Positions 22,391-35,480 of a stretch of 36,202 nt of DNA are shown here, piece after piece. Both the position numbers and the translations under genes were made by a program. The DNA is from Cellulomonas sp. (GTDB lineage Bacteria > Actinomycetota > Actinomycetes > Actinomycetales > Cellulomonadaceae). The stretch is taken from assembly GCA_031178625.1 (NCBI GenBank), contig JAPSIR010000008.1:1-36202 (forward strand), in the 5' to 3' direction. The notes under the pieces are model-generated. The model had not been told where the DNA came from, did not search any database, and saw only the letters and a program-made list of their open reading frames with translations. How positions within the stretch are numbered: position 1 is the first letter of the stretch; each line of letters starts with the position of its first letter.

Positions 22391-23407
22391 TCAGGCGCTC
22401 GTGCGGACGACCAGGCTCGCGGGCATCGTCACCGACTTGTGCGGCGCGCCGGCGATGACGTCGAGCAGCAGCCCGACCATCTCGGCGCTGATCAGGTCGA
22501 ACGGCTGGTGCATGGTCGTCAGCGGCGGGTCGAGGGTCGCGGCGAGGCCCGCGTCGTCGAAGCCGCCGACCGCGACGTCGTCGGGCACGCGGCGCCCGTG
22601 CTTGCGCAGGGTCGCGATCGCACCGGCGGCCATCGTGTCCGACGCCGCGAAGACCGCGTCCAGGTCGGGGGCGCGCACGAGCAGCTCCTCCATCGCGGCG
22701 GCGCCCGACTCCACCGTGTAGTCGCCGTACGCGACGTACCGCTCGTCGAAGTCGGCGCCGAGCTCGTCCCGGTAGCCGTCGAGGCGGTACCGGCCACCGG
22801 GGGTGTCGAGCGGGCCCGCGACCATCGCGACCCGCTGCCGCCCGGTCGCGCGCAAGTGCCGGACCATCGTCCGTGCACCGCCGATCTCGTCGACCGACAC
22901 GGACGCGACCTGACCCGTGAACCCGAGCGGCAGCCCGCACGACACGGTGGGGATGCCGCGGGCGACGAGGTCGGCGAGCAGCGGGTCGTCGGCGTGCGTG
23001 GAGATGAGCAGGACGCCGTCGACGTGGCCGTCGGCGACGTACGCGGCGGCGTTCTCCCGCTCGGTGGGTGTGCCGGCGACGAGCAGGACCAGGGTCATGC
23101 CGCGGCGGGCGAGGGCCTCGGCGGCGCCGCGCAGGAGGATCGCGAAGTTCGGGTCGGCGAACAGCATGTCCTGCGGCTCGGTGAGCAGGAACGCGAGCGA
23201 GTTGCTGCGGCCGGTCGCGAGGGAGCGCGCGTGCTGGTTGGTGCGGTAGCCGGTGTCGGCGATGGCGCGCTCGACGGCCTCGCGCGCCTCGGGCGACACC
23301 CAGTGGCCGCCGTTGATGACGCGGGAGACGGTGCCCCGCGAGACGCCGGCGGCGGCCGCGACGTCGCGGATGGTCGGGCGTCCTCGGCCCGTGGCGGTGC
23401 TGACCAC
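22391..23407 (-). CDS. LacI family repressor of the galactan-use genes
   Basis: A 338-residue LacI-type regulator. The helix-turn-helix and hinge are TIRDVAAAAGVSRGTVSRVINGGHWVSPEAREAVERAIADTGYRTNQHARSLATGRS, followed by a periplasmic-binding-protein-like sugar-sensing domain (SLAFLLTEP...DAVFAASDTMAAGAIATLRKHGRRVPDDVAVGGFDD). It is divergent from the GH42-transport-GH53 operon, with three copies of CTGTGCACGGTCACAG between, so it most likely represses that operon and senses a galactose-containing oligosaccharide (GanR-like role). The GTG start has no ribosome-binding site; TAGAGT ends 7 bases upstream, so the transcript may be leaderless. Confidence 0.92.
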   Translation of the reverse strand: MVSTATGRGRPTIRDVAAAAGVSRGTVSRVINGGHWVSPEAREAVERAIADTGYRTNQHARSLATGRSNSLAFLLTEPQDMLFADPNFAILLRGAAEALARRGMTLVLLVAGTPTERENAAAYVADGHVDGVLLISTHADDPLLADLVARGIPTVSCGLPLGFTGQVASVSVDEIGGARTMVRHLRATGRQRVAMVAGPLDTPGGRYRLDGYRDELGADFDERYVAYGDYTVESGAAAMEELLVRAPDLDAVFAASDTMAAGAIATLRKHGRRVPDDVAVGGFDDAGLAATLDPPLTTMHQPFDLISAEMVGLLLDVIAGAPHKSVTMPASLVVRTSA

Positions 23408-23414
23408 GGGGGCG

Positions 23415-23420
23415 ACTCTA
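23415..23420 (-). promoter_or_regulatory. -10 element of the lacI-type gene
   Basis: TAGAGT on the minus strand lies 7 bases before the GTG start at 23407. The same hexamer serves the DHA2 promoter. A -35 match is not obvious. Confidence 0.45.
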
Positions 23421-23471
23421 GCCCTGCGGTCGCGCGCGCTGCGCCGCTGATCGCGGTCGGACGGGTCATCG

Positions 23472-23489
23472 CCTGTGCACGGTCACAGG
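23472..23489. promoter_or_regulatory. LacI-type operator, copy 1
   Basis: CCTGTGCACGGTCACAGG has perfect CCTGTG/CACAGG arms around a 6-base centre. It lies between the lacI-type start and the GH42 gene, nearer to the regulator. Confidence 0.8.
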
Positions 23490-23539
23490 TGCATAACGAC
23501 CCATTCGAGGGGTGGCGGGCCCTCAGGCGCCCATGTCAA

Positions 23540-23557
23540 CCTGTGCACGGTCACAGG
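23540..23557. promoter_or_regulatory. LacI-type operator, copy 2
   Basis: An exact second copy of CCTGTGCACGGTCACAGG, 68 bases from copy 1. Its end abuts copy 3, and it lies 51 bases before the GH42 start codon. Confidence 0.8.
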
Positions 23558-23573
23558 CTGTGACCGTGCACAG
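23558..23573. promoter_or_regulatory. LacI-type operator, copy 3 (inverted)
   Basis: CTGTGACCGTGCACAG is the exact reverse complement of the 16-base core of copies 1 and 2. With copy 2 it forms a 33-base perfect palindrome centred on G23557. It ends 35 bases before the GH42 ATG. Confidence 0.75.
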
Positions 23574-23608
23574 TCGCACGGCTGTGCGCCACGACCCGAC
23601 GGAGCGTC

Positions 23609-25648
23609 ATGACCGACCCGACCACGTTCGCCCGCGAGCTCCTCCGCGACGCGATCGCCTACGGCGGGGACTACAACCCCGAGCAGTGGCCGCGCGAGGT
23701 GTGGCACGAGGACGTCGCCCTCATGCGCGAGGCCGGGGTCAACCTCGTCAGCGTCGGCATCTTCTCCTGGGCGCTGATGGAGCCCCGCGAGGGCGAGCTC
23801 GACCTCGGCTGGCTCGACGAGCTCCTCGACCTGCTGCACGCGAACGGCATCAGCGCCGACCTCGGCACGCCGACGGCCTCGCCGCCCGCCTGGTTCTTCG
23901 CCGCGCACCCCGACGCCCGCGTCGTGACGCGCGACGGCACGGTGCTCGGCTTCGGCTCGCGCGGCATGGCCTCCCCGAGCCACCCGGCCTACCGGGCCGC
24001 CGCCGTGCGCATCGCCGGCGCCCTCGCCGAGCGCTACGCCGACCACCCCGCCGTCGTCCTGTGGCACGTGCACAACGAGTACGGCGCCCCGGTCGGCGAG
24101 GACTTCTCGCCGGCCGCCGTCACCGCGTTCCGGTCGTGGCTGCAGGACCGCTACGGCGACCTCGACGCGCTCAACGCCGCCTGGGGCACCGCCTTCTGGG
24201 GTCAGCGCTACCTCGAGTGGGAGCACGTGGGCGCCCCCGCGGCGACGCCCAGCGTCGCCAACCCGGCCCAGCGTCTGGACTTCGCGCGCTTCACCGACCA
24301 CCAGCTCCGCGCGTGCTTCGTCGCCGAGCGCGACGCCATCCGCGCCCACGCCGCGCAGCCCGTCACGACGAACTTCATGGCCAACGAGTGCCCCACCACG
24401 GACCTGTGGGCGTGGGCGCGCGAGGTGGACGTCGTCTCGAACGACCACTACCTCACGGCCGCGGACGAGCGGAACCACGTCGGCCTGGCGCTCGCCGCCG
24501 ACCTGACGCGCTCGGTCGCGGGTGGCCGGCCGTGGCTGCTCATGGAGCACTCCACGTCGGCCGTGAACTGGCAGCCGCGCAACGTCGCGAAGCGCCCGGG
24601 GGAGATGGCCCGCAACTCGCTCGTCCACCTGGGCCGCGGCGCCGACGCCGTGCTGTTCTTCCAGTGGCGCGCCTCCCGCTCCGGCGCCGAGAAGTTCCAC
24701 TCGGCGATGCTGCCGCACGCCGGGACGCGCTCCCGCGTGTGGCGCGAGGTCGTCGCGCTGGGCCGGGACCTGGGCGCGCTCGCCGAGGTGCGCGGCTCCA
24801 CCGTGCGCGCCGACGTGGCGCTGCTGTGGGACACCGAGTCGTTCTGGGCCCAGGACCTCGAGTGGCGCCCGTCCGTCGACGTGCGCCACAAGGAGCGGGT
24901 CCGCGCCTACTACGAGCGCCTGTGGCGCGACGGCGTGACGGTCGACATGGCGCACCCGTCCCAGGACCTGTCCCGCTACCGGGCGGTCGTGGCGCCGGCG
25001 TCGTACCTGCTCACGCAGGCCTCGGCGGACAACCTGCGCCGGTACGTCGAGGGCGGCGGCACGCTGCTCGTCTCGTTCTTCTCGGCGGTCGTCGACGAGC
25101 ACGACGCGGTGCACGCGGGCGGCTTCGGCGCCCCGCTGCGCGACGTGCTCGGCCTGACGGTGGAGGAGTTCCTGCCCCTGCGCGCCGGCGCCACGACGCG
25201 CCTGGCCTGGACGCACGGCGGGGAGCGCGAGCTCACGGCGGCGGTCTGGCAGGACGACCTGGTGCTGGAGGGGGCCGACGTCGTCGCCACCTACCTCGAC
25301 GGCCCCGCCGCGGGCGGCCCGGCGATCACCCGGCACGCCGTCGGCGCGGGCACCGCCTGGTACGTCTCGACCGCCCTCGACGTCGACGCGCTCGCACCCG
25401 TGCTCGCCGCGGTCTACGCGGACGCCGGCATCACGCCGCCCGGGCTCCCCGAGGACGTCGAGGTCGTCACCCGGCACGGCGCCGACGCCGACTACGTCGT
25501 CGCCGTCAACCACTCGGACGACGACGCGAAGGTGCCCGTCGCCGAGGGGGTCGAGCTCCGCAGCGGCACGCCCGTCGCGGGCACGCTCGACCTGCCCGCG
25601 GGCGCCGTCGCCGTCGTCCGCGTCCCGCACGGGGGTGGTCGCCCCTAG
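23609..25648 (+). CDS. ganA: GH42 beta-galactosidase
   Basis: A 679-residue cytoplasmic glycoside hydrolase family 42 enzyme. YGGDYNPEQWPREVWHEDVALMREAGVNLVSVGIFSWALMEP starts the TIM barrel. The acid/base Glu157 lies in WHVHNEYG and the nucleophile Glu313 in LLMEHSTSAVNW. A trimerisation/amidotransferase-like domain (about 385-590) and a small C-terminal beta domain follow. No signal peptide is present, so it should cut imported galacto-oligosaccharides from galactan to galactose. GGAG lies 4 bases before the ATG. It heads the operon with a sugar importer and a GH53 galactanase, the same gene set as the Bacillus gan operon; the symbol is by that analogy. Confidence 0.93.
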   Translation: MTDPTTFARELLRDAIAYGGDYNPEQWPREVWHEDVALMREAGVNLVSVGIFSWALMEPREGELDLGWLDELLDLLHANGISADLGTPTASPPAWFFAAHPDARVVTRDGTVLGFGSRGMASPSHPAYRAAAVRIAGALAERYADHPAVVLWHVHNEYGAPVGEDFSPAAVTAFRSWLQDRYGDLDALNAAWGTAFWGQRYLEWEHVGAPAATPSVANPAQRLDFARFTDHQLRACFVAERDAIRAHAAQPVTTNFMANECPTTDLWAWAREVDVVSNDHYLTAADERNHVGLALAADLTRSVAGGRPWLLMEHSTSAVNWQPRNVAKRPGEMARNSLVHLGRGADAVLFFQWRASRSGAEKFHSAMLPHAGTRSRVWREVVALGRDLGALAEVRGSTVRADVALLWDTESFWAQDLEWRPSVDVRHKERVRAYYERLWRDGVTVDMAHPSQDLSRYRAVVAPASYLLTQASADNLRRYVEGGGTLLVSFFSAVVDEHDAVHAGGFGAPLRDVLGLTVEEFLPLRAGATTRLAWTHGGERELTAAVWQDDLVLEGADVVATYLDGPAAGGPAITRHAVGAGTAWYVSTALDVDALAPVLAAVYADAGITPPGLPEDVEVVTRHGADADYVVAVNHSDDDAKVPVAEGVELRSGTPVAGTLDLPAGAVAVVRVPHGGGRP

Positions 25649-25767
25649 CCGCCCGTCGCGCACCCTCGCGTGCGCCGCCGCCCGGCGGCCCACGCCGTAC
25701 GTCCCCGTCGCAGCGCCGCGATCCTCCCGGACGCGTGCACCGCGGCACCACACCGGAAGGAACGCTC

Positions 25768-27018
25768 ATGCGCAAGACCGCAGCACTCCCGGTCGCGATG
25801 GTCGCGACCGTCGCCCTGCTCGCCGCCTGCAGCGGCGGCGGCGACACCACCAGCTCGGCCGAGCCCACGTCCGGCGACGGTGCCGGCGCGGGCACCAGCC
25901 TGACCGTCTGGGTCGACGAGAACCGCGAGCCCGCCGTCGCGGCCGCCGCCGAGGCGTTCGAGGAGTCGACCGGCGTCACGGTCGAGCTCGTGCAGAAGAA
26001 CTTCGAGGACATCCGCGCGGACTTCCTCGCGCAGGTGCCGACGGGTGAGGGCCCGGACATCACGGTCGGCGCGCACGACTGGCTGGGCTCGCTCATCGTG
26101 AACGGCGTCGTCGACTCGATCGACCTGGCCGACGTCGAGGACGACTTCGAGCCCGTCGCGGTGGAGGCGTTCACCTACGACGGCCAGCTGTACGGCCTGC
26201 CCTACGCGCTCGAGTCGATCGCGCTGGTGCGCAACACGGCGCTCGCGCCGGACCCGGCGCCGGCGACCTTCGACGAGATGGTCGCGGCCGGGCGCGCCGC
26301 GGGCACGAAGCTGCCGTTCGTCATCAACACGAACGGCACCACCGGTGACGGCTACAACTACTACCCGCTGCAGACGTCGTTCGGTGCCCCGGTGTTCGTG
26401 CAGGAGGAGGACGGCTCCTACACGAACGAGATCGGCATGGGCGGCGAGGCGGGCCACGCGTTCGCGACGTGGCTGGGCCAGAACGGCATGGCCGGCACGG
26501 GCGTGTTCAGCACCGACTGGACCGACGAGATCGCGCGTCAGGAGTTCGCCGACGGCAACGCACCGTTCGCCATCACCGGCCCGTGGGCCATCACGGGCTT
26601 CGAGGAGGCCGGCGTCGACTTCGCCGTCGAGCCGATCCCGTCGGCCGGCGGGCAGACCGCCGCGCCGTTCGTCGGCGTGCAGGGCTTCTTCCTGTCGGCG
26701 CAGAGCGACAACGCGCTGCTCGCGCAGGACTTCCTCGTCAACTACCTGTCGACGCCCGAGGCGCAGCGCGCGCTGCACGACGCCGACCCGCGCGTCCCGG
26801 CGCTGCTCCAGGTCGCCGAGGACGTCTCGTCCGACCCGGTCGTCGGCGGCTTCGTCGCCCAGGTGAAGAACGGCACGCCGATGCCCTCCATCCCGGAGAT
26901 GGCGGACGTGTGGGACCACTGGAACGCGGCGGAGGCTGCCATCATCTCGGGCTCGGCCGACCCGGTCGCCGCCTGGGACAAGATGCTCGCCGACATCCAG
27001 GCATCCATCGGCGGCTGA
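25768..27018 (+). CDS. ganS: ABC transporter sugar-binding lipoprotein
   Basis: A 416-residue type-1 extracellular solute-binding protein. The signal peptide ends with the lipobox LLAAC, so Cys21 should be lipidated and anchor it to the membrane. After a Ser/Thr/Gly linker comes LTVWVDENREPAVAAAAEAFEESTGVTVELV, then GPDITVGAHDWLGSLIVNGVV and APFAITGPWAITGF, typical of maltose/oligosaccharide-binding proteins. The cluster suggests galacto-oligosaccharides as ligand. The ATG at 25768 has GGAAGGA 7 bases upstream. A strong hairpin lies between this gene and the permeases. The symbol follows the Bacillus gan operon. Confidence 0.9.
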   Translation: MRKTAALPVAMVATVALLAACSGGGDTTSSAEPTSGDGAGAGTSLTVWVDENREPAVAAAAEAFEESTGVTVELVQKNFEDIRADFLAQVPTGEGPDITVGAHDWLGSLIVNGVVDSIDLADVEDDFEPVAVEAFTYDGQLYGLPYALESIALVRNTALAPDPAPATFDEMVAAGRAAGTKLPFVINTNGTTGDGYNYYPLQTSFGAPVFVQEEDGSYTNEIGMGGEAGHAFATWLGQNGMAGTGVFSTDWTDEIARQEFADGNAPFAITGPWAITGFEEAGVDFAVEPIPSAGGQTAAPFVGVQGFFLSAQSDNALLAQDFLVNYLSTPEAQRALHDADPRVPALLQVAEDVSSDPVVGGFVAQVKNGTPMPSIPEMADVWDHWNAAEAAIISGSADPVAAWDKMLADIQASIGG

Positions 27019-27026
27019 CCCGCGCC

Positions 27027-27066
27027 GTGGGCGCCGGCCGGCGGTCGCCCCCCGGCCGGCGCCCAC
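27027..27066 (+). terminator. Intra-operon hairpin after the binding-protein gene
   Basis: GTGGGCGCCGGCCGG (27027-27041) pairs exactly with CCGGCCGGCGCCCAC (27052-27066) around a 10-base loop, 8 bases after the lipoprotein stop. The next genes are on the same strand, so it probably gives partial termination or protects the 3' end, keeping binding protein in excess. Confidence 0.7.
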
Positions 27067-27132
27067 GCCACCCCGCGCGCACCCGCGCGCACGCACGTCG
27101 ACGTGACGAGACAAGGACGAGGCGGAGACCCG

Positions 27133-28748
27133 ATGTCCACGCAAGCGACCCACGCGCCGGCCGCGACCGGCACCGGCGCCCCCGAGCCGCACGCGCGCCG
27201 GTGGGACGGCCGCGGCGGCGGCTTCCTCGTGAAGCTGGCGCTCATGGCGCTGGTGAACGCCGTCGGCGTGAGCGTGCTGTGGGCGGCGTACGCGCAGGGC
27301 TCGTGGGCGATCTTCGCCGCGTCGCTCGTGCTGCTCGTCACCGCCGACTGGGTGTACGTCAGCAGGCGGGCGCTGCCGCTGAAGTACGTCCTGCCGGGGC
27401 TCGCGTTCCTGCTCGTCTTCCAGCTGTTCTCGATGGCGTACACCGGGTACGTCGCGCTGACGAACTACGGCACCGGCCACAACGCGACCAAGGAGCAGGC
27501 GGTCGACGCGCTGCTCATCCAGGCGGAGCGTCGCGTCGCGGACTCGCCGAGCTACCCGCTGACGGTCGTGCAGCGCGGCGACGAGGTCGGCTTCGCGATC
27601 GTCGACGAGGGCGACGTCCGGGTCGGTTCCGCCGAGGAGCCGCTCGCGGACGTCCCCGACGCGTCCGTCGACGGCCGGCGCGTCACGGCCGTCCCCGGGT
27701 GGGACGTCGTGCCCTACACGGCACTGATCTCCGACACCGCGCTCCAGCAGCGCGTCGTCGACCTGCGGGTCCCGGTCTCCGACGACGCGGACGACGGCTC
27801 GATCCGCACGCGCGAGGGCTCGACCGGCCAGGTCTACTCCTCGGCGCTGGTGCACGACGAGGCCGCCGACACCCTGACGAACACCGAGACGGGGGCGGTC
27901 TACCGCGCCACCGACGAGGGGCGGTTCGTCTCCGCCGACGGGGAGGCGCTCGCGGTCGGCTGGCGCGTCAACGTCGGCCTCGAGAACTTCACGCGCGCGT
28001 TCAGCGACGACACGTACTCCGGCCCGCTGCTGCGGATCACGGTGTGGACGTTCGGGTTCGCGATCGCCACCGTGGCGACGAGCTTCCTGCTCGGGCTCGT
28101 CCTGGCGCTCGTCTTCGACGACCCGCGGCTGCGCGGCCGGCGGGTCATGCGGACGCTGTTCATCCTCCCGTACGCGTTCCCGGCGTTCCTGTCCGCGCTG
28201 CTGTGGCGCGGCATGCTCAACGCCAACCCGGACTACGGCATCGTCAACCAGCTGTTCTTCCTCGGCACGCGCATCGCGTGGCTGGACGACCCGGTGCTCG
28301 CCAAGCTGGCGATCATCGGGGTGAACCTGTGGCTGAGCTTCCCCTACTGGTTCCTCGTGTGCACCGGCGCGCTGCAGTCGCTGCCGGGGGACGTCATGGA
28401 GGCCGCCCGCATCGACGGCGCCGGCCGGTGGCGCACGTTCCGCTCGATCACGATGCCGCTGCTGCTCGTCTCGACGACGCCGCTGCTCATCGCGTCGTTC
28501 GCCTTCAACTTCAACAACTTCACGCTGGTCTACATGCTCACGGGCGGCGGGCCGCGGTTCACGGACACGTCGGCCACCCTCGGGCACACCGACATCCTCA
28601 TCTCGATGATCTACCAGCTGTCCGGCGTCGCCGGCGGCCGTGCGGACTACGGCCTCGCGAGCGCCCTGTCGATCGTCGTCTTCGTCATCATCGGCACGAT
28701 CTCCGCGCTGGCGTTCCGCCGGACGCGCCGGCTGGAGGAGGTCCTCTG

Positions 28749-28749
<1 letters not shown>
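27133..28749 (+). CDS. ganP: ABC sugar permease, MalF-like
   Basis: A 538-residue importer permease. Three N-terminal helices are followed by a large extracellular loop of about 170 residues (roughly 120-290), as in MalF, and then five more helices (SGPLLRITVWTFGFAIATVATSFLLGLVLAL onward). The ATPase-coupling EAA loop is EAARIDGAGRWRTFRSITMPLL. The ATG at 27133 has GGAG 6 bases upstream. Its stop overlaps the start of the next permease by one base. No cognate ATPase gene is in the operon; a shared MsiK-type ATPase is expected by analogy with other Actinobacteria. Symbol by analogy to Bacillus. Confidence 0.9.
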
Positions 28750-32121
<3,372 letters not shown>

Positions 32122-32127
32122 ACCGTG

Positions 32128-32169
32128 GCCGCTCCCTCGGCCCGGCGCCCGGCCGGCCGGGGGAGCGGC
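32128..32169. terminator. Terminator between galactanase and NUDIX genes
   Basis: GCCGCTCCC pairs with GGGAGCGGC, with further GC pairing in the enclosed sequence. It lies 7 bases after the galactanase stop and 27 bases from the end of the convergent NUDIX gene, so it can serve both. Confidence 0.6.
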
Positions 32170-32195
32170 GGCGCGTCCGGCCGGGACCGCGGCCG

Positions 32196-33173
32196 TCAGT
32201 CGCCGACGGTCGACCGGTGGGTCTCCACCGCGACCACCCGCGGCCCGCGACGCGTGACGGCCGAGTGGGCGACGAGCACCTCGCCGGGCTGCAGGTACGG
32301 GTTCTCCGCGGGCAGCCGGTTCGCCGCCGGGCGGCGCGCGTGCGTCGCCAGCACGTCCAGCACCGTCGGCAGCACGGGCCGGTGCGTGCACAGCACGGTG
32401 TCGACGCGCGCGTCGAGGCACCCGTCGACCATCGCGGCGACGCGCGCGGGCGACTCGTCGTGCCGCGCCTCGGTGAGCTCGTGCGCGATCTCGGGCGTCA
32501 GGCCCGCCGCGCGCGCGAACGGCGCGACGGTCGCGGCGCAGCGCTCCCACCCGCTCGTCACGACGCGCGCCACCCCGAACGCCGCGAGCACCGGCACCAT
32601 CGCCTCGGCCTGCCGCAGGCCGAGCGCCGTGAGGGGCCGGTCCCCCTCGGTGCCGTCCCACTGCGCGCGCTTGCGGGCCTGGCCGTGCCGCGCCACGACG
32701 AGCGCGCGGGTGTCCAGCCGGTCCTTCGCGTACACCTCGACGAGCGCGTCGAGGGGCCGGCGGTCCGCCTTGCGGGTCAGACGCCGGGCGGCGGCGGCCA
32801 CGTCGCACCACTCCCAGCGGTCGATCTCCTCCGCCCCCGCGGGCGTCACGCGGGGACGCGCCGCGAGCACGGTGCGGTCCTCGCGGCCGGCCACCTGCGC
32901 GGCCCAGTAGTGCACGACCTTGTGCCGGCCGTCCGACAGCTCGTACTCCAGCCCGGGCAGCGGCACACCCAGGACGACCGCCAGCCCCGTCTCCTCCTCG
33001 ACCTCGCGCACCGCCGCCGCGGTGACCGCCTCGCCCGGGTCGAGCTTGCCCTTCGGCCACGACCAGTCGCGGTACCGCGGCCGGTGCACGAGCGCGACCT
33101 GCAGCCGGCCTGCGCGCACGCGCCACACCAAGGCGCCGGCGGCCTGGACCGCCGGCGCGGCGGGTGCGCTCAC
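32196..33173 (-). CDS. mutT1: NUDIX hydrolase fused to histidine phosphatase (MutT1-like)
   Basis: A 325-residue two-domain protein. The N-terminal NUDIX domain has the complete box [23 protein letters not shown]. The C-terminal half is a phosphoglycerate-mutase-like phosphatase with [11 protein letters not shown] and [12 protein letters not shown]. The arrangement matches mycobacterial MutT1, which hydrolyses 8-oxo-(d)GTP and diadenosine polyphosphates, and the neighbour matches too: in Mycobacterium ppk1 and mutT1 are adjacent. The GTG start at 33173 overlaps the ppk stop by 4 bases (GTGA), indicating translational coupling. It has no separate ribosome-binding site. Polyphosphate metabolism may therefore be linked to nucleotide-pool cleaning. 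Confidence 0.9.
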   Translation of the reverse strand: MSAPAAPAVQAAGALVWRVRAGRLQVALVHRPRYRDWSWPKGKLDPGEAVTAAAVREVEEETGLAVVLGVPLPGLEYELSDGRHKVVHYWAAQVAGREDRTVLAARPRVTPAGAEEIDRWEWCDVAAAARRLTRKADRRPLDALVEVYAKDRLDTRALVVARHGQARKRAQWDGTEGDRPLTALGLRQAEAMVPVLAAFGVARVVTSGWERCAATVAPFARAAGLTPEIAHELTEARHDESPARVAAMVDGCLDARVDTVLCTHRPVLPTVLDVLATHARRPAANRLPAENPYLQPGEVLVAHSAVTRRGPRVVAVETHRSTVGD

Positions 33174-35398
33174 CGCGACGAGCCCGGCCGGCGCCTCTGC
33201 CGCTGGACGAGGGCCTGCTGCACGTCGACGAGGGGCCCGTCGGGCCCGCGGTGGTGCCGCTCCCAGACGCCGTCCGCGCCGAGGTGCCACGACGACGTCC
33301 GCTCGTCGTTCGACTCGTCGAGCAGCTCGACCAGCTCGGCGACCTGCGCGGGGTCCGCCACGCGCACGAGCGCCTCGACGCGGCGGTCGAGGTTGCGGTG
33401 CATGAGGTCCGCCGACCCGATGAAGACCTCGGGCCCCTCGAACCCGTCCTCGGGCCCGGGCGTCGTGTGCGCGAACGCGAAGACGCGGGAGTGCTCGAGG
33501 AACCGCCCGAGGATCGACCGCACCCGGATCGTCTCGGACAGGCCGGGCACGCCGGGCCTGATGGCGCAGATGCCGCGCACGTTGATGTCGATCGGCACCC
33601 CGGCCTGCGACGCGCGGTACAGCGCGTCGATCGTCGCCTCGTCGACCATCGAGTTGACCTTGATCTTGATCCACGCGGGCTCGCCGCGGCGCGCGGCCTC
33701 CGCCTCGCGCTCGATCCGCTGCACGAGCCCGGTGCGCACCGAGCGCGGTGCGACGAGCAGGCGGTGGAACCGGGACTTCGGCGCGTAGCCGGAGAGCTGG
33801 TTGAACAGGCGCGTGAGGTCCTGGCCGACCTCCGGGTCGGCCGTCAGCAGGCCGAGGTCGGTGTACAGGCGCGCGGTCTTCGGGTGGTAGTTGCCCGTGC
33901 CGACGTGGCTGTACCGGCGCAGGCCGTCCGCCTCCTGGCGCACGACGAGCGAGAGCTTGCAGTGCGTCTTGAGGCCGACGATGCCGTAGACGACGTGCAC
34001 GCCGGCCTGCTCGAGCTTGCGCGCCCACGAGATGTTGTTCTGCTCGTCGAACCGCGCCTTGATCTCCACCAGCGCCAGCACCTGCTTGCCGGCCTGCGCG
34101 GCGTCGATGAGCGCGTCGACGATCGGGGAGTCGCCCGACGTGCGGTAGAGCGTCTGCTTGATCGCGAGCACGTGCGGGTCCGCCGCCGCCTGCTCGAGGA
34201 ACGTCTGCACCGACGTCGAGAACGAGTCGTACGGGTGGTGCAGCAGGATGTCCCGCGCGCGGATCGCGGCGAACACGTCGGTCGCGTTGGCGGACTCGAC
34301 CTCGGCGAGGTGGCGGTGCGTCGCCGGCACGAACCGCGGGAACTGCAGCTCGGGCCGGTCCAGGTCCGCGATGAGGTTGAGGCCCGTGTGGTCGAGCGGC
34401 GCGGGCAGCTCGTACACGTCGTCCTCGGACATGCCCAGCTCGCGCACGAGGAACCTGCGGACCCGGTTGCTGATGCCCTCGGCGACCTCGAGCCGTACGG
34501 GCGGCCCGAACCGCCGGCGGAGCAGCTCCTTCTCCATCGCCTTGAGGAGGTTCTCGGCGTCGTCCTCCTCGACCTCCACGTCCTCGTTGCGGGTGATGCG
34601 GAACGTGTGGAACTCGCGCACCTCCATGCCGGGGAACAGCATGTCGAGGTGCTGCGCGATGACGTCCTCGACCGGCACGAACGACATGGGCCCGCTCTCG
34701 GCGCCCGCGTGGTCCGGCGCGCTCGGCCGGCCGGCCGCGTCGACGGCGATGTACCGCGGGAGCAGCGGCGGGACCTTGACCCGCGCGAAGTGCTCCTTGC
34801 CGCTCGTCGGGTTGACGACGCTGACGGCCAGGTTGAGCGACAGGCCCGAGATGTAGGGGAACGGGTGCGCCGGGTCGACCGCGAGCGGCGTCAGCACGGG
34901 GAAGATCTGCCGGCGGAAGAACTTGTGCAGCCGGTCCTGCTCGGCGTCGCCGAGGTCGTCCCACCGCACGATCGTGATGCCCTCGGCCGCCAGCGCCGGC
35001 TGCACGTCGTCCTGGAACACCGCCGCGTGGCGCGCCATGAGCTCGTGCGCGCGCTCGCTGATCGCCTCGAGCACCTGGCGCGGCGACAGCCCCGACGCGG
35101 CGGTGACCGCGATGCCCGTCGCGATGCGGCGCTTGAGGCCGGCGACGCGGACCATGAAGAACTCGTCGAGGTTGGAGGCGAAGATCGCGAGGAAGCGCAC
35201 CCGCTCCAGCAGCGGCAGCTCGGGGTCCTCCGCGAGCTCCAGGACGCGCTGGTTGAACGCGAGCCACGAGAGCTCGCGGTCGAGGAAGCGGCCGTCGGGG
35301 AGGGGCCCGGTGTCGGGCAGCGCGTCGGTGTCCTCGGTGTCGACGTGCTCGGCGATGCTCGCGGCGAGCTCCGGGTCGATCGCGGGGGCGTCGGTCAT
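33170..35398 (-). CDS. ppk: Polyphosphate kinase 1
   Basis: A 742-residue PPK1, which makes polyphosphate from ATP reversibly. [51 protein letters not shown] opens the N-terminal domain; [15 protein letters not shown] starts the catalytic core; [23 protein letters not shown] contains the phosphorylated His498; [28 protein letters not shown] closes it. Length is normal. No Shine-Dalgarno sequence precedes the ATG; CACCAT sits 12 bases upstream, so it may be leaderless. It is cotranscribed with mutT1, and lies downstream of mshD on the same strand, 82 bases away. Confidence 0.95.
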   Translation of the reverse strand: MTDAPAIDPELAASIAEHVDTEDTDALPDTGPLPDGRFLDRELSWLAFNQRVLELAEDPELPLLERVRFLAIFASNLDEFFMVRVAGLKRRIATGIAVTAASGLSPRQVLEAISERAHELMARHAAVFQDDVQPALAAEGITIVRWDDLGDAEQDRLHKFFRRQIFPVLTPLAVDPAHPFPYISGLSLNLAVSVVNPTSGKEHFARVKVPPLLPRYIAVDAAGRPSAPDHAGAESGPMSFVPVEDVIAQHLDMLFPGMEVREFHTFRITRNEDVEVEEDDAENLLKAMEKELLRRRFGPPVRLEVAEGISNRVRRFLVRELGMSEDDVYELPAPLDHTGLNLIADLDRPELQFPRFVPATHRHLAEVESANATDVFAAIRARDILLHHPYDSFSTSVQTFLEQAAADPHVLAIKQTLYRTSGDSPIVDALIDAAQAGKQVLALVEIKARFDEQNNISWARKLEQAGVHVVYGIVGLKTHCKLSLVVRQEADGLRRYSHVGTGNYHPKTARLYTDLGLLTADPEVGQDLTRLFNQLSGYAPKSRFHRLLVAPRSVRTGLVQRIEREAEAARRGEPAWIKIKVNSMVDEATIDALYRASQAGVPIDINVRGICAIRPGVPGLSETIRVRSILGRFLEHSRVFAFAHTTPGPEDGFEGPEVFIGSADLMHRNLDRRVEALVRVADPAQVAELVELLDESNDERTSSWHLGADGVWERHHRGPDGPLVDVQQALVQRQRRRPGSSR

Positions 35399-35404
35399 GT
35401 GCCC

Positions 35405-35410
35405 ATGGTG
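35405..35410 (-). promoter_or_regulatory. -10 element for leaderless ppk
   Basis: CACCAT on the minus strand ends 6 bases before the ppk ATG at 35398. The geometry is the same as at several other genes in the window. No -35 element is evident. Confidence 0.35.
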
Positions 35411-35441
35411 GCATCAGCGCGTGAACTCGTCGTGTCGTCCG

Positions 35442-35463
35442 GGCGGCGCACCACCCGGCCGCC
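35442..35463 (-). terminator. Weak hairpin after mshD
   Basis: GGCGGC pairs with GCCGCC around a 10-base loop, 17 bases beyond the mshD stop. It may end the mshD transcript before ppk. Confidence 0.3.
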
Positions 35464-35480
35464 GTGCCGTCCGTGCGGCG

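Noticed and set aside
23534-23539. TTGACA on the minus strand as -35 for the lacI-type gene
   Set aside because: A perfect -35 hexamer, but no -10-like sequence lies 16-18 bases downstream, and it is over 100 bases from the proposed start.
25645-28587. 980-residue minus-strand ORF opposite the transporter genes
   Set aside because: Shadow of binding-protein and permease genes; no domain or start signal.
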